From Tausonia pullulans (lineage: Eukaryota > Basidiomycota > Tremellomycetes > Cystofilobasidiales > Mrakiaceae): 64,000 bases of DNA. The stretch's first letter is position 1, and each line of letters opens with the position of its first letter. Both the position numbers and the translations under genes were made by a program. Under the pieces are notes generated by a model that was not told the origin of the DNA, made no database searches, and was given only the letters and a program-made list of their open reading frames with translations. The stretch spans positions 198,501-262,500 of the forward strand of contig OX637636.1 of the NCBI GenBank assembly GCA_951802195.1. Reading direction: 5' to 3'. Shown piece after piece: positions 11,895-21,977 of this stretch.

Positions 11895-14800
11895 TCACTT
11901 AGCATCCTCCTTGTCATCCTCCTCCTTGGGAGCCTCCTTCTCCTTCCTGTCCTCTCCGGCCTTCTCCTTGGCTTCTTCCTCCTCCGAGACAGGGATCCCG
12001 AACGCCCGCTCGAGCGCCTTGCGCGTTCGCTCGAGCGAGTCTTTGATGTTATCGGCTTTGCGGAAGCCTTCATCGCTCGCAAGAGGACATCAGCATGCCA
12101 TCATATGGCACGGCATACAGAAAAATAGCGTGAACGTACCGTGGCCTTCGCCCTCTGGACACGGCCAGAAAGGGAATTTACAACGGGTCAGACAGATAAA
12201 CTCCTAGGACGAGGACATCAGAATGGCCACGCACCGTAGTAGACCGCCTCAACTTCGCCTCCGGCACCCTTAATCTTTTCGACGATCGTCCTCGTCTGGC
12301 CGGGAGGCACGACCTTATCCTCGAGTCCTTGGAGGAGGAGAAGTTTGGCCGTAATCTTCTCGGCCGAGTGAACGGGCGAGCGGTCGTGATAGACATCAGG
12401 GATCTCTGCGGGAGTGCCGCCAACTGTAGGCGAAAGACAAAAAGAAGATCGGAAAAAAGCAATTAGCTCGCAGTAATGAGTATTCTAGCCATCCGACAAC
12501 GGACGAACCGAGCTTGAAGAGGTACTGGGGTCGAGAGGGGTCTCAGTCAAAGAGCGAATGGCCGACATGGCAAGCAGATAAGAGCTACGAACCTGGGACT
12601 CAAACTTGTGCGTGTCATCGCTGGAGGGAGCGTCAGAGGTGTCAAGCGTGCAAAAGACACAGAGGTCGATGGCGTCTGAGCTCACGCAAGAAGCTGTGGA
12701 AGTGAATGAAATTGGTCAATAAAGCGAATACTTCCTACTTGACAAAGTGCACTCACGTTGAGGTCTGAGATGCCGTACGAGGAGATGCCGGCGGCAAAGA
12801 CATCGCTCGTCGTGAGAGCCCCAAGGACGGTGTATCCCTAAAAGTAAGGCTACACTCAGCCTGTCGTACTTTCACTTCATGCGAGGGGCACTCACGCCCG
12901 CAGAACCGCCCGAGAGTGCCACTTTCGTCGCGTCAACGAGCCCACGCTCGACGCATCCCTTGACAGCACTCGCGCAGTCAGCGACGTCACTGACGCCCCA
13001 CTGTCCCCTGAGCCGCTCGCGGTACGCCCTTCCAAAGCCGGAAGATCCAGCGTAGTTGACGTCTACGACCGCATAGCCGCGCGAGGTAAAATAGGCAGCA
13101 GGCCACGAGTGTCCCGGCGCTGAACGCGAGGTCGGTCCACCGTGGGCGCGGAAGAGCGCCGGCGGCGGGACGACGGAACCGTCTGAGGCGAGAGGGGCTG
13201 TGTACTTTGGGTTCGTGGGTGGGAAGTAGAGGATGTGCAGCGGTCCAGAGGCAACTTCGAGCTCAATGCCGGATGCCGAAGCGAACATGCCCTTAAGGTT
13301 CTCGCCAACCTCGGCGGAGGGCTTGATGGTCGTGTACGATGCCTTTTTCGGCTTGGCAAGGTTGGCGACGGTGAGTGCAGCCGGCTCGTCGTGGGTGCTG
13401 CCAACGAAGAGGACCTCGGTGGAGGAGAGCGCGAAGAGGCTGTCGAGGTTGACATGAGGAGCGGGCTCAACTGGGGTAAGCTTCTTCGTCTCTAGGTCGA
13501 GAAGAGTCGGAGTAGCGATCGAATTGATGAGCGGGGTGATTAGGGCCTGCGTCGATGACAGGAGGACATAGCGAGAGTTGCCAAACTGCCAGTCTATCAC
13601 GAGACTCGCATTAGCCTCTGGTTCGCTGCAGTTAGTTGCTTCTGACGCTCTATAGCTTACCAGGGTCCGCAAGATCGTACTCGAGAGTCTCCATGGCTAG
13701 CTCGGGCTCTCCCTCAGCGGCAAAGTCCCAGCGGTACAGAAGGCCGAAGCCCGACTTGTCCCAGATGAAATAAACCGTCTTGCCCTCGGCATCCCATTTG
13801 GGCTGGCAGACTGACGTCTCCTTTCCGCCAGCGATGGGCTTCACATCCTTCACCCGCTCGCTCGGCTCATCGATAGCGACCGTCCCGCTGAAAAGCCGGG
13901 CGGACTCCCAGGGCATGTCCGGGTGATTCCACTCAAGCCAAATGATCGGGGCCTCGGCCGAGCCGTCGGCACCGGCGGTTGGCGACCACTTGGGAGAGGA
14001 GTAGAAGTCGGCGCCCTCTGCAAGCGTTCGGACGTTGCCCGTCGGGACATGGATGAGAACGAGCCGGTTGACGACGTCGGGAATTGCGGGCTTGGTGTGA
14101 TCCTCCTGAACAGCGAGCAGGTAGGGCCAAGTCGAGGAGAAGAGGGGGTGGGGGACAAAAGCCGCGTAGCGCAGCACCGAGGACTCTGCGAAAGTAGACG
14201 CGATATTGAATGTCAGAAGGGATGTGTGAAAGAGAGAGCGCGCCCACTCGGTCGCGCAAGAGTCGCGAAACAAGCTGTGCTGATCCTGAGCCAGATCGAC
14301 GTATATGGTCCCAGCATTTGAGTTCCCGCGGCTACTTCCATTTCTGGTTGCCTGGATCTGCCTCATCTGCAGTGGAGAAGATAGGGGCAGCCCCTCGCGA
14401 GCAAGGTAGCTATGCGTTGCCAGCACCAGGGTTTCGGCGCTCTCCGAAGAAATACCCCTCCCTCCTCTCTGTTCCCTCGATGCCCAACCATGACGTCCCG
14501 CCCAGGCAGGAGACACGTTAAGGATGACATGCTCACCAGCCGTGACAGCACTGGGCTCCTTGTTGTCCTTGGCCACACGCCATAGGCGCCCGTCGGCAAA
14601 GTGCGAGAAGATGACCTCGTCCGTGTCCGAAACGACGCAGAACGCCCCGCCCCCGTACTCGTGGACGCGGGTCCCTGTTGAGGTCCAGATCAGCAAGGCA
14701 GACAAGCGAGCAACTCGGACAGACAAGGGACGAACGAGCGTTCCAGTCGGACCCAAATACGTCCTCGCCCTTACTTCCAGCACCCTCGCGGCGCGTGCGG

Positions 14801-15048
14801 ACGATGACGGCCCGGCCACCCTCGGAAGGCCGAGTCTCGGAGTGATACTATGCAACCCAGATAGAGAGGTAACATCAGATATGAGGCTGAGATGTCCAGG
14901 GTTCATTGCACAAAGCGGCCACCACACACGAGGTATTCCTCGGACGCGCTAGTGCCCGCAAACGCGATCGTCTTGGCTACGATAAGGTCAGCGGAGATAG
15001 GAGAGGACCAGGTGCCGTACGGGGCGACGGTGGGAGCCAATGACATGA
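11895..15048 (-). CDS. S9-family serine peptidase (prolyl oligopeptidase / acylaminoacyl-peptidase type)
   Basis: This is a cytosolic-type alpha/beta-hydrolase peptidase with an N-terminal beta-propeller. The proposed start, MSLAPTVAPYGTWSSPIS, is at 15048; an upstream ATG at 15463 (MATPSKDEAENL) could add a spliced leader. The propeller segments include HSETRPSEGGRAVIVRTRRE and RVHEYGGGAF. The catalytic domain shows RAHGGPTS, GYAVVDVNYAGSSGFGRAYR and the nucleophile motif GGSAG near 12900. The acid is in LQGLEDKVVPPGQT near 12300, and the histidine is in EGEGHG with FRKAD following in the next exon. All three catalytic residues are therefore present. Conserved DDTHKFESQ near 12600 is typical of this family. 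The C-terminus is a Lys/Glu-rich tail ending EDDKEDAK, with stop at 11895-11897. There are ten or so exons. The substrate cannot be read from the sequence; family members remove dipeptides or acylated residues from short peptides. Confidence 0.88.
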
Positions 15049-16720
15049 TGATAGGCGGGTAGGTAGGGATGGGCTGAGAAGGTGGGGTGGCCGTGATGGT
15101 GGTTTGGGGAGAGACGCGGCGGATGCGAGGTTCTCTAATAGCCGCAAGGGTAGCCGGCACGTCGCGCCTGCTCGGCAGAGACCAGCCCACCTGGTACTGT
15201 AAGCCTATTTTGCAGGCACATCATGAGAGATTCTACAGGAGGACGAGAAAGGGTAGACGGTGTCGGCGAGAGATGACTGGTCCGCTGCGCGCGGCCACGA
15301 AGACGGCCCGGGCGGGCGCGCTTCTTATCCTTGTCCCTCAAACCGTCATCCGACCGCCTCCTGGCATCCACCTCAGCAGCTAGCTCGTATCGTCGTCCGC
15401 CCTCGCTCTCTCCACTGAGGGCACTTACAGATTCTCTGCTTCATCCTTCGAGGGAGTCGCCATGTTCAATCGACCCCCCACCCGGCTGCCAGCACATCCT
15501 CGCTTCTGCCTGTTTCTCACACGGTATCTAAGAGCGCGACGCCTCGCGGGTGGCTCTAGGAGGTCTGCCTCGGCACTTGCATGAAGGCGGAACCCAATTT
15601 TGACTTTTAGAGGTTTGATCAAACGACGAGGGGTGATAAGCGTCGCAAAGAGCCGTAGAACTCTGCAATCTCGCCTGATAATAATGCACGGCACATTCGA
15701 GAAGCACGTCAGCCTACCCTCGCTTCAGCAGCTCTGCTTCCTCATCCCCATCAAAAACGAGACCTCTCAACTCGCTGATCTTTGGGACCGGTGGGGCTAC
15801 TATCATGAAGATCAGGATGCAAGGATTAATCTGTAGATGGACGTCGGCGGAACCACATTGTTTGAGAAGACAACGGACAAGCCACAGTTGATGCGGGAGA
15901 TGACTAGAGGAACAGTCGGTGCCACCCATAGTACCGTTAGATCGCCATCCTCTAAGCCTAGTATGTGTCAAAGCGCCAGCGGATACCTTATGATGATGTC
16001 CGGTCTGCGCAGATACAGGAGGGAGGAGGATGTAGGAGGAGGCGTGCATGTTGGTCCAGCTGGGGTGAAAAGGTCGAACAGCTGCTTTCTCTTTACTTAC
16101 ACCTGAGTCAGGGATCAAGCGCAGGAGATGACATGGCCTTAGGAGATATAGGAGAGGGAATAATGACCATGGTAGAAAGATCGGAGTGAGGGAGAGGAGT
16201 GAAGAGGGAAGAGAGAGGTGAGAAAGGAGGAGCAAGACGGATGGGAGGAAAGGGGAGAGAAGAGAAGCCCAAGAACCAAGAATACATACAATACACGCGT
16301 ACAGCCAACTCTGCTCACCAACGCCTTCAGCCCTCAGCCCTCGCCGCCATTACCATTCCCGCTTTCTGATACGGCGCTTCTTCTTGTTCAAGTCACAGGA
16401 TCGAGCCGAGGAACTCGTCTGTAATAAAACTGTTGGGTTACGCTCCTTTCTTGCCCTTGGCTACTTTGTCTCATACAATCGTGTCTCTCGTGTCAGGATC
16501 TCGCGGACTCGCCAGCTCGGCTCTGCGCCTAGCCACTCTACGCATGCGACCTTGTTTTTTCTCTCGACGTGTTTCGGATGATCTGCATGGTTCCTCTGCG
16601 TAGCCTCTTCCTTGCTTGCTCAGCATTCCCCCTCTGTCCCATCATGCCACACTCCCTTGGTTTCTCACCCTTCTCGTGCCCTCCGTTTTTCTCACCACAC
16701 CGTCCATAAAACGCTCAGTT
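15049..16720. other. gene-poor region left of the solo LTR
   Basis: The first 420 bases probably hold the promoter and possible 5' exon of the S9 peptidase. From about 15500 to 16720 open frames are short and look like composition artefacts; 16200-16300 is purine-rich. No protein family or RNA gene is recognised. Confidence 0.4.
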
Positions 16721-17079
16721 TGTTAGGATTGGCCCAAGGGTCAAGGGTTGGGGAGGATGGATGAGAAGAGGGACGTAGGGGGAGTAGTAGACTGAAGTAC
16801 TGGCAGTGGCATAGGCTCGCTTGAGGGTCTTGGGCAGGTTTGTTGAATCCAAATAATAATTAGATTGCAGAAATTATGTATGATGAACTGAGCGTGTTAT
16901 GGGCTAAGGGTGAGAAAACAAAGAGTGTGGGATAGTGTGGCTGAAGAGAGGCCGAAGATATGGGAGCCGAGCAAGCAAGGGCGATGCTATACAGGCGCGG
17001 AGCCGAGGTGGCGGGTCCGCGAGATTCTGATAACAACATAGGCACAGAGCCAATGTGCTGAATCCTTGAAATCCTGACA
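16721..17079 (-). repeat. solo LTR of the Ty3/gypsy chromovirus family
   Basis: It begins TGTTAGGATTGGCCCAAGGG and ends ATCCTGACA, the same termini as the LTRs of gypsy copies A and B at 44-55 kb, with matching sequence throughout but visibly diverged. It is about 359 bp. No internal region flanks it, so it is a solo LTR left by recombination. The flanking five bases (cagtt, taggg) do not form a clear target-site duplication. The strand follows the orientation of copies A and B. It is an old insertion relative to copy B. Confidence 0.85.
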
Positions 17080-17560
17080 TAGGGCATTGACTTGTCTTTC
17101 TTCTAGTCAACTCTAAGCATCACCTCTAAGAGTGACAGACAGGAATATCACACCGCCAGTTACTGGGGAACGATCTTCTGATCGATCAAGTCCACGCATC
17201 AGCTTTCATTAAAGCATCCTGATACTGTCATGTCACTACTACACTTTAAACATGCGCCATCAGTGATGCATGGCATAGACTCTGACCATCTCCTTGCTCT
17301 TCAGTCGGTAATCTGAATTAGAGAACGGAGATGTTTAGTCATGGCTAGGTAGGAGGCGACTACGTGAGTCCGACGCATCTCCTACGATTCTAGTCTCTCG
17401 ACACTGAAGGCACGCCTTATCCACGCGCGTATTCTATAGGTCGAATCCGCTCATTACCTCGGTCCGACTGATATGGCCGAATCAGAAAAGGCAGCGCTTC
17501 CAGGCGGTTCCTCTATCCGGAGCATAAATGTCGTCATTGGGGGGAAAACTGGCACAAAAT
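17080..17560. other. intergenic spacer between solo LTR and tRNA gene
   Basis: I see no gene or repeat that I can name. The sequence has lower GC than the coding regions. Confidence 0.35.
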
Positions 17561-17707
17561 GGACCCAGACCGGATTTGAACCGGGGACCTCGTCCAAGGT
17601 CGATGTTAATCTTGTCCTTGGAGGGACAAGATCTCAAATCGCTACCCCAATCAGGGGCGGGTAAACGAAAACCCGAAGGACGCGTGATACCACTACACCA
17701 CTGGGTC
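17561..17707 (-). tRNA. tRNA-Pro(CGG) with a 75-nt intron
   Basis: On the minus strand the acceptor stem GACCCAG (17707-17701) pairs fully with CTGGGTC (17568-17562). The D arm has the A-box form TGGTGTAGTGG. The anticodon stem CGTCC pairs with GGACG, split by an intron after position 37. The loop TTCGGG gives anticodon CGG (proline). The B box is GGTTCAAATCC. The 5' exon is 17672-17707, the 3' exon 17561-17596 and the intron 17597-17671. The mature length is 72 nt before CCA addition. A TTTT run just downstream on this strand would serve as the RNA polymerase III terminator. One T-stem pair looks mismatched (C49-U65), so some decay is possible. The intron itself contains a hairpin (CTTGTCC/GGACAAG). 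Confidence 0.85.
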
Positions 17708-18609
17708 AATCGTCAGAAAACTCGAGATACTCGTTTTTCACGTTTGTTGATACACAAATGCCAGGAAAAAAAAGCCAAATATATTGTCTTAGGGCCCCCA
17801 TGGTTTGCTTTCCTTCCACCTCTTCTTTCATTTTCGCTCTCCCTTCATCTAGCTACGACTCGCGATAGCTTATAGGGCAACCACCATCCCGGTGGTTCGA
17901 CCAACCCCCCCCCCCCCTCTCACGGCGCCCATCACGCCGTCCGGCCAACCATCCCCAGTGGTTCGGCCAACCCTCTTCTCACGGCGCCTCGCCCGACGTT
18001 CTCGCGCTCGGTCATGTCCGCTCTCCCTCTATCTAGCTACAACTCGCTATCTCTCATAGGGTTACCTCGTTCTCCACGTATAACTCATGACTTAAATACA
18101 AAAAAAAAAAAGTTGCCTTGTCCTCTATGTATTTCTCATGGCTCAGATACAACAAAAAAGAGGGCCCGTCACTCCTGGAGCTACCACCCTATCCAGAAGC
18201 TGCGATGCGTTCTCCCTGCACTCTGGTGTGTCTATCTGGACGTCTGGAACAAGGAGCTCCACCTCGGTGCTAGGTATTGGGACTTTCGGCCCTGGAGGAG
18301 AACAGTCTACCCTATCAACGGCAATCTCCCTCCGCGTTCGTAAAGCCCTTTGTGCCTCCCAACTCGGCACATATCCGCCTCGACATCCCCGGCGAGCTCG
18401 CCCAACGTGCCGCCGCCCGGCTGGCTAAGTACCGCCTCGCCAACCCTGGAAGACTGGCCCAGGACCCCTGGCTCTTAGCAGCGCCGAATGTAAGCGATAC
18501 TGGCATCAACTCATGGCCCTTCCCAAGCGTTGCCTGAGGATGTCGACCTTGCCCATCGTTTCTCCCTCATATGTGCTAAGGTCAAGGTTCGCCCTGGGGT
18601 CCAATGTGG
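17708..18609. repeat. imperfect local duplications with A-rich ends
   Basis: A block around 17825-17875 (ctctcccttcatctagctac and the following 25 bases) recurs at about 18018-18062, and a shorter third match is near 19190. Between them, gtggttcggccaacc-type units and ctcacggcgcc units each occur twice, with a run of C at about 17908-17921. Then two diverged units of about 50 bases, each ending in a run of A, lie in tandem at 18064-18160. No coding capacity is evident here. From about 18280 to 18540 an open plus frame reads HIRLDIPGELAQRAAARLAK and DPWLL; it looks protein-like, but I cannot name it. Confidence 0.5.
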
Positions 18610-18880
18610 ATGCAAGCTTGCTTTGATGTCTTGGGCTGGTTTGTCGAATCCAAATGGTAGTCAGAGTATAAAACAAAAGTTACGATGAACTGAGTGTCTT
18701 ATGGGCTAATGGCAGGAAAACAAAGAGAGTGTGCCAGTGTGGCTATAGAGAGGCTGAAAATATGGAAGCCAAGCAAATAAGGGCGATGCTACACAGACGC
18801 GGACCCGCCACCTCGGCTCCGCGAGATTCTGCAGCCACATAGGCGCAGAGTCTATGCGGTGACCCCGGAAGATCCTGACA
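18610..18880 (-). repeat. truncated solo LTR, same gypsy family
   Basis: It matches the right three quarters of the gypsy LTR: the block GTCGAATCCAAATGGTAGTC through to the terminus GATCCTGACA at 18871-18880. It has no partner LTR or internal region. At about 18788-18811 the segment between the short inverted repeats GCGGA and TCCGC is in the opposite orientation to the other copies of this LTR. It is diverged from copies A and B, so it is an old fossil. Confidence 0.8.
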
Positions 18881-20018
18881 GACGGCGATGACGATGACGA
18901 TGATGGCTGATGGCTGAGGAGCATCTGGGAAGGATTCTTCCCTCTCATCTCTCTCCCTTTCTCCATCCCATTGTTCTTCATTGGGTCATGCCGTTCTCTA
19001 CCCCTGATCAATGAGTTTCAAGAAAAGGAAACTTTTCCTCATTTTTATGTAGCATGGCAAGACAGGAACAGGCAGCCAGCAAGTTGGGGTCATGAATCTG
19101 GCTCTCACGGGGCGTCGCTCTCTGTCCACAGCTTTCTCCATCTTCACCTCTTTTGGAAGCGCGCGCACGATTTCATGCGTCCCTTTTCCCCCGCCTTCCG
19201 CTCCCTCTCACTAGCTACAGCCGTTGTAATTTAAGTTGCGGACGATCAAACATAAGAATCAAAGGCGCTGATGGCGCAACAATGGCTGAACCATTGCTAC
19301 AATTCGGTGTGCTCATCTCTCCAAATCCGCAACAAAAAGTCATCTTCAGAACCGAGTGTACTAACCATCTATACTACACCGCCATGTGTGTTACGCCAGG
19401 AAACCGTAGGCAGTGCCCGGACTCGAACCGAGGTTGCTCGGAAGTCCTTAACTCGCAGTGGAGCCAGCAGATGAGATTGCAATGAATTGATGCCGCCCAT
19501 TCGTCAAGAGACTAGTCACTGACTGGTCTGGTCAGATTCCAGATTTCACTTTGTCTCCTGCACGTGCTGTCGCGATCCCTTCTTTACCTTTCAAGCCTTT
19601 GAGTACCCCTTCAACGCCTGCAATTCGAGAAAGCTCTTCCGCTCCCTCCCATGTTCTAGAGTCGTTGAACTTTAACTCGCGGGTGATGCGATGTTTAGAA
19701 TACGATATGTGTATTTAAGCATGAAATATAGACGGTCTATCCAGCTGCACCCGTTGAGGCGCAACATCGCTTGGTCAGCCAGCGTTGCAATCCGACAGAG
19801 TAGATGTAGAGCTAGCTCATGACAACAGCGAGCCGAAGAGTGCGCAGCGTTGCGTCGTTCGTTGCCAGGGAGAGCCAGGCCTCCCGCCGGTTCGCCTGCT
19901 CGCTCGACAACCTCAACCACGACCGCCCGCCACGCTCTCCTCCTCGGCTCTCTCTTCTCCGCTTCTTCCACCCTTCGCTCCCTTCGACCCGCTCCTCCCA
20001 CTACTGTTCACGAGGGCT
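18881..20018. other. intergenic region and promoter of the CK2 beta gene
   Basis: It contains a (GATGAC)n-like stretch at about 18886-18910 and a short B-box-like sequence at about 19415-19440 that could not be folded into a tRNA. A pyrimidine-rich leader at 19920-20010 precedes the CK2 beta start. No gene is supported. Confidence 0.4.
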
Positions 20019-21508
20019 ATGGACGACCTTTCCACCGGCTCCGACTCGGATTACAGCAACTCGTGCGTTCGCCCGGTCGCTTGGACGCGTTGCCTGACTT
20101 GCAACGCCTCTCTTGCTTGCCCGCTCACCCCTTCACACATTATCTTACCTCTTGCTTGCCTTCTATTCAGCTGGATCACCTGGTTCCTTTCGACTAAGGG
20201 CAACGAGTATTTTGCTGAGGTTGATGAGGACTACATCCTCGACCGTTTCAACCTCACGGGCCTGAACTCGGAGGTCGTCAACGAGTATCCGCGTGCCCTA
20301 GAGCTTATCACCGATTCGCTGGGTGAGTCTTTCCAATCGTCTCCCCTTTCGTCCGGTCTATATATTGCAGACGCGATTCAGCCTTCGGCGAGCGGAAGGC
20401 ATTGGAGGACTTCTCTGGCGGTCCTGTCGAAACAGGCCAACGACGCTCTGCTGGTCGATGTACCGCACCGCTCATCTGCCTGGTTCCCGTCTCTCTCTTG
20501 GTCTACTCGACCCAGGATAGCAAAGCCCAGAAAGGGATGGGGTTGGGCTGCAGCTCCTGAGGTTCGACGGCTCTTGGGCCCGCCGCGCGTCGCGACGCGC
20601 TCTCCCGTGGCTTGAGCAAGCCTCGCTTGACTGTCGGCTTGAAAAAGCCTCTTTGACTGACCCGCCTGGCCTCGACACTATCTTTCCCCTCTCCATATAC
20701 AGCCGAGGAGGACCTCGATGACGGCGTTCGGGAGTCTATTGAGGCATCGGCGCGCTTTCTGTACGGCCTTATCCATGCTCGGTACATTGCGACCTCGCGC
20801 GGTCTGACAAAGATGGTTCGTCGAGCGCTCCTCGACTGGTTCCCTCTCGCGACATAACGCTGACAGTCAACTGTCTTTGCTAGATGGAGAAGTATAAGAA
20901 GGCCGACTTTGGACGATGCCCCCGCGTCTACTGCTATTCGCAACCCCTCCTCCCCGTGGGTCTCTCGGACGTCCCCTACCAAAAGGCCGTCAAGCTTTAC
21001 TGCCCTCGCTGCGAGGACATCTACTCCCCCAAATCGAACCGACACGGGTCCATCGACGGAGCGTACTTCGGCACGAGTGAGTTCGCCGGATCCTTGCAGC
21101 AAGAGCACGCCCAGACGCGTCGTAGACGCCCGCCGCGTAGTCACGCATGCCTGATCTGATCAAGCAGCCTGGACTGACTCTTCCCTCTTTGCCTCTCACC
21201 TTGCAGCCTTCCCTCACATGCTCATCATGGTATACCCGCACACCCTTCCCCTCAAGACCCCGCCTCCCTCGTCTTCCTCCAATCCCTCTCAAATCTCGTC
21301 GATCCCGGCTTCGCTCCCGCCAAGAGAGGTCGGCAGCGTCATGTCGACCGCGGCGGCGGCGGCCAAGGTTGAGCGATACCGGCCAAAGATCTTCGGCTTC
21401 CAGGTCTCGGAGGTTGGCCGGTTGCAGAGGTGGCAGGAGGCGATGCGGGACCAACAGATCGGGAGGCTGGAAGCTGCCGAGCGGGAGGAGGGAGGAACGG
21501 TCCTCTGA
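20019..21508 (+). CDS. CKB1: casein kinase 2 regulatory (beta) subunit
   Basis: This is the regulatory subunit that dimerises and docks the catalytic CK2 alpha subunits. There are five exons: 20019-20062, 20171-20322, 20703-20815, 20884-21076 and 21207-21508. The protein starts [20 protein letters not shown], a typical acidic/Ser start, continues with [20 protein letters not shown], and has [20 protein letters not shown] and [14 protein letters not shown]. The zinc-binding cysteines are CPRVYC and CPRC, about 22 residues apart, and the core ends [16 protein letters not shown]. The C-terminal part includes [12 protein letters not shown], then a short tail. The length, about 267 residues, fits the family. 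Intron 2 (20323-20702, 380 nt) is long for this gene. The symbol is given by family; fungi may have two beta paralogues. Confidence 0.93.
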
Positions 21509-21977
21509 GCCTTGTGAGGCGAAAGGACCGGCTCTCTGCTCTTGCCATCCTTATCATTCTTTCTCCTCTCTACCTGATATTTCTTACTGTGTTTCGATGG
21601 GTCGCCTCGTCTTGGCCTGGGTATAGAAAGACGCCTTGATCTGCTGCTCGAGATGTCAGGGAGGTGTCGCGCGCGTAGGCGGCCCGCTTACGCCGCGTGG
21701 CGATGCGAACCCCATTTGGCGACTTGTCCCAGAGCTCCTACTCGCCGGAATAGATCCGGAAGTAGCCATGCATACATGCCACCGACCGGGAGACGTGTTG
21801 AGGAGGTTCCTTGTTATTGACGCTGCTGTGGCTGAACCGTTTTCCCACGCTTGACTGGTTGAAGGAAGAGAAGCGCGCCGCGACAGGCGACGGCGGCCTG
21901 TCCTCTTCCTTCCGACCTACACCATCGTCCTTCCCCAGGCCCCCCTCGCCCCGTCGGCGCCTTTCTTTCGGTTCGCC
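21509..21977. other. intergenic region
   Basis: This is the 3' flank of the CK2 beta gene and the promoter of the mitochondrial protein gene. No further gene is seen. Confidence 0.4.

Noticed and set aside
15714-16235. 173-codon minus-strand open frame with a hydrophobic N-terminus
   Set aside because: The leucine/serine run comes from a pyrimidine-rich tract, the rest is not protein-like, and splice and conservation support are lacking.
19411-19475. Minus-strand sequence with a perfect B-box (GGTTCGAGTCC) suggesting a second tRNA gene
   Set aside because: The T arm folds, but no matching 5' acceptor strand (GGCAGTG) or convincing anticodon stem is found upstream, so it is at best a tRNA fragment.
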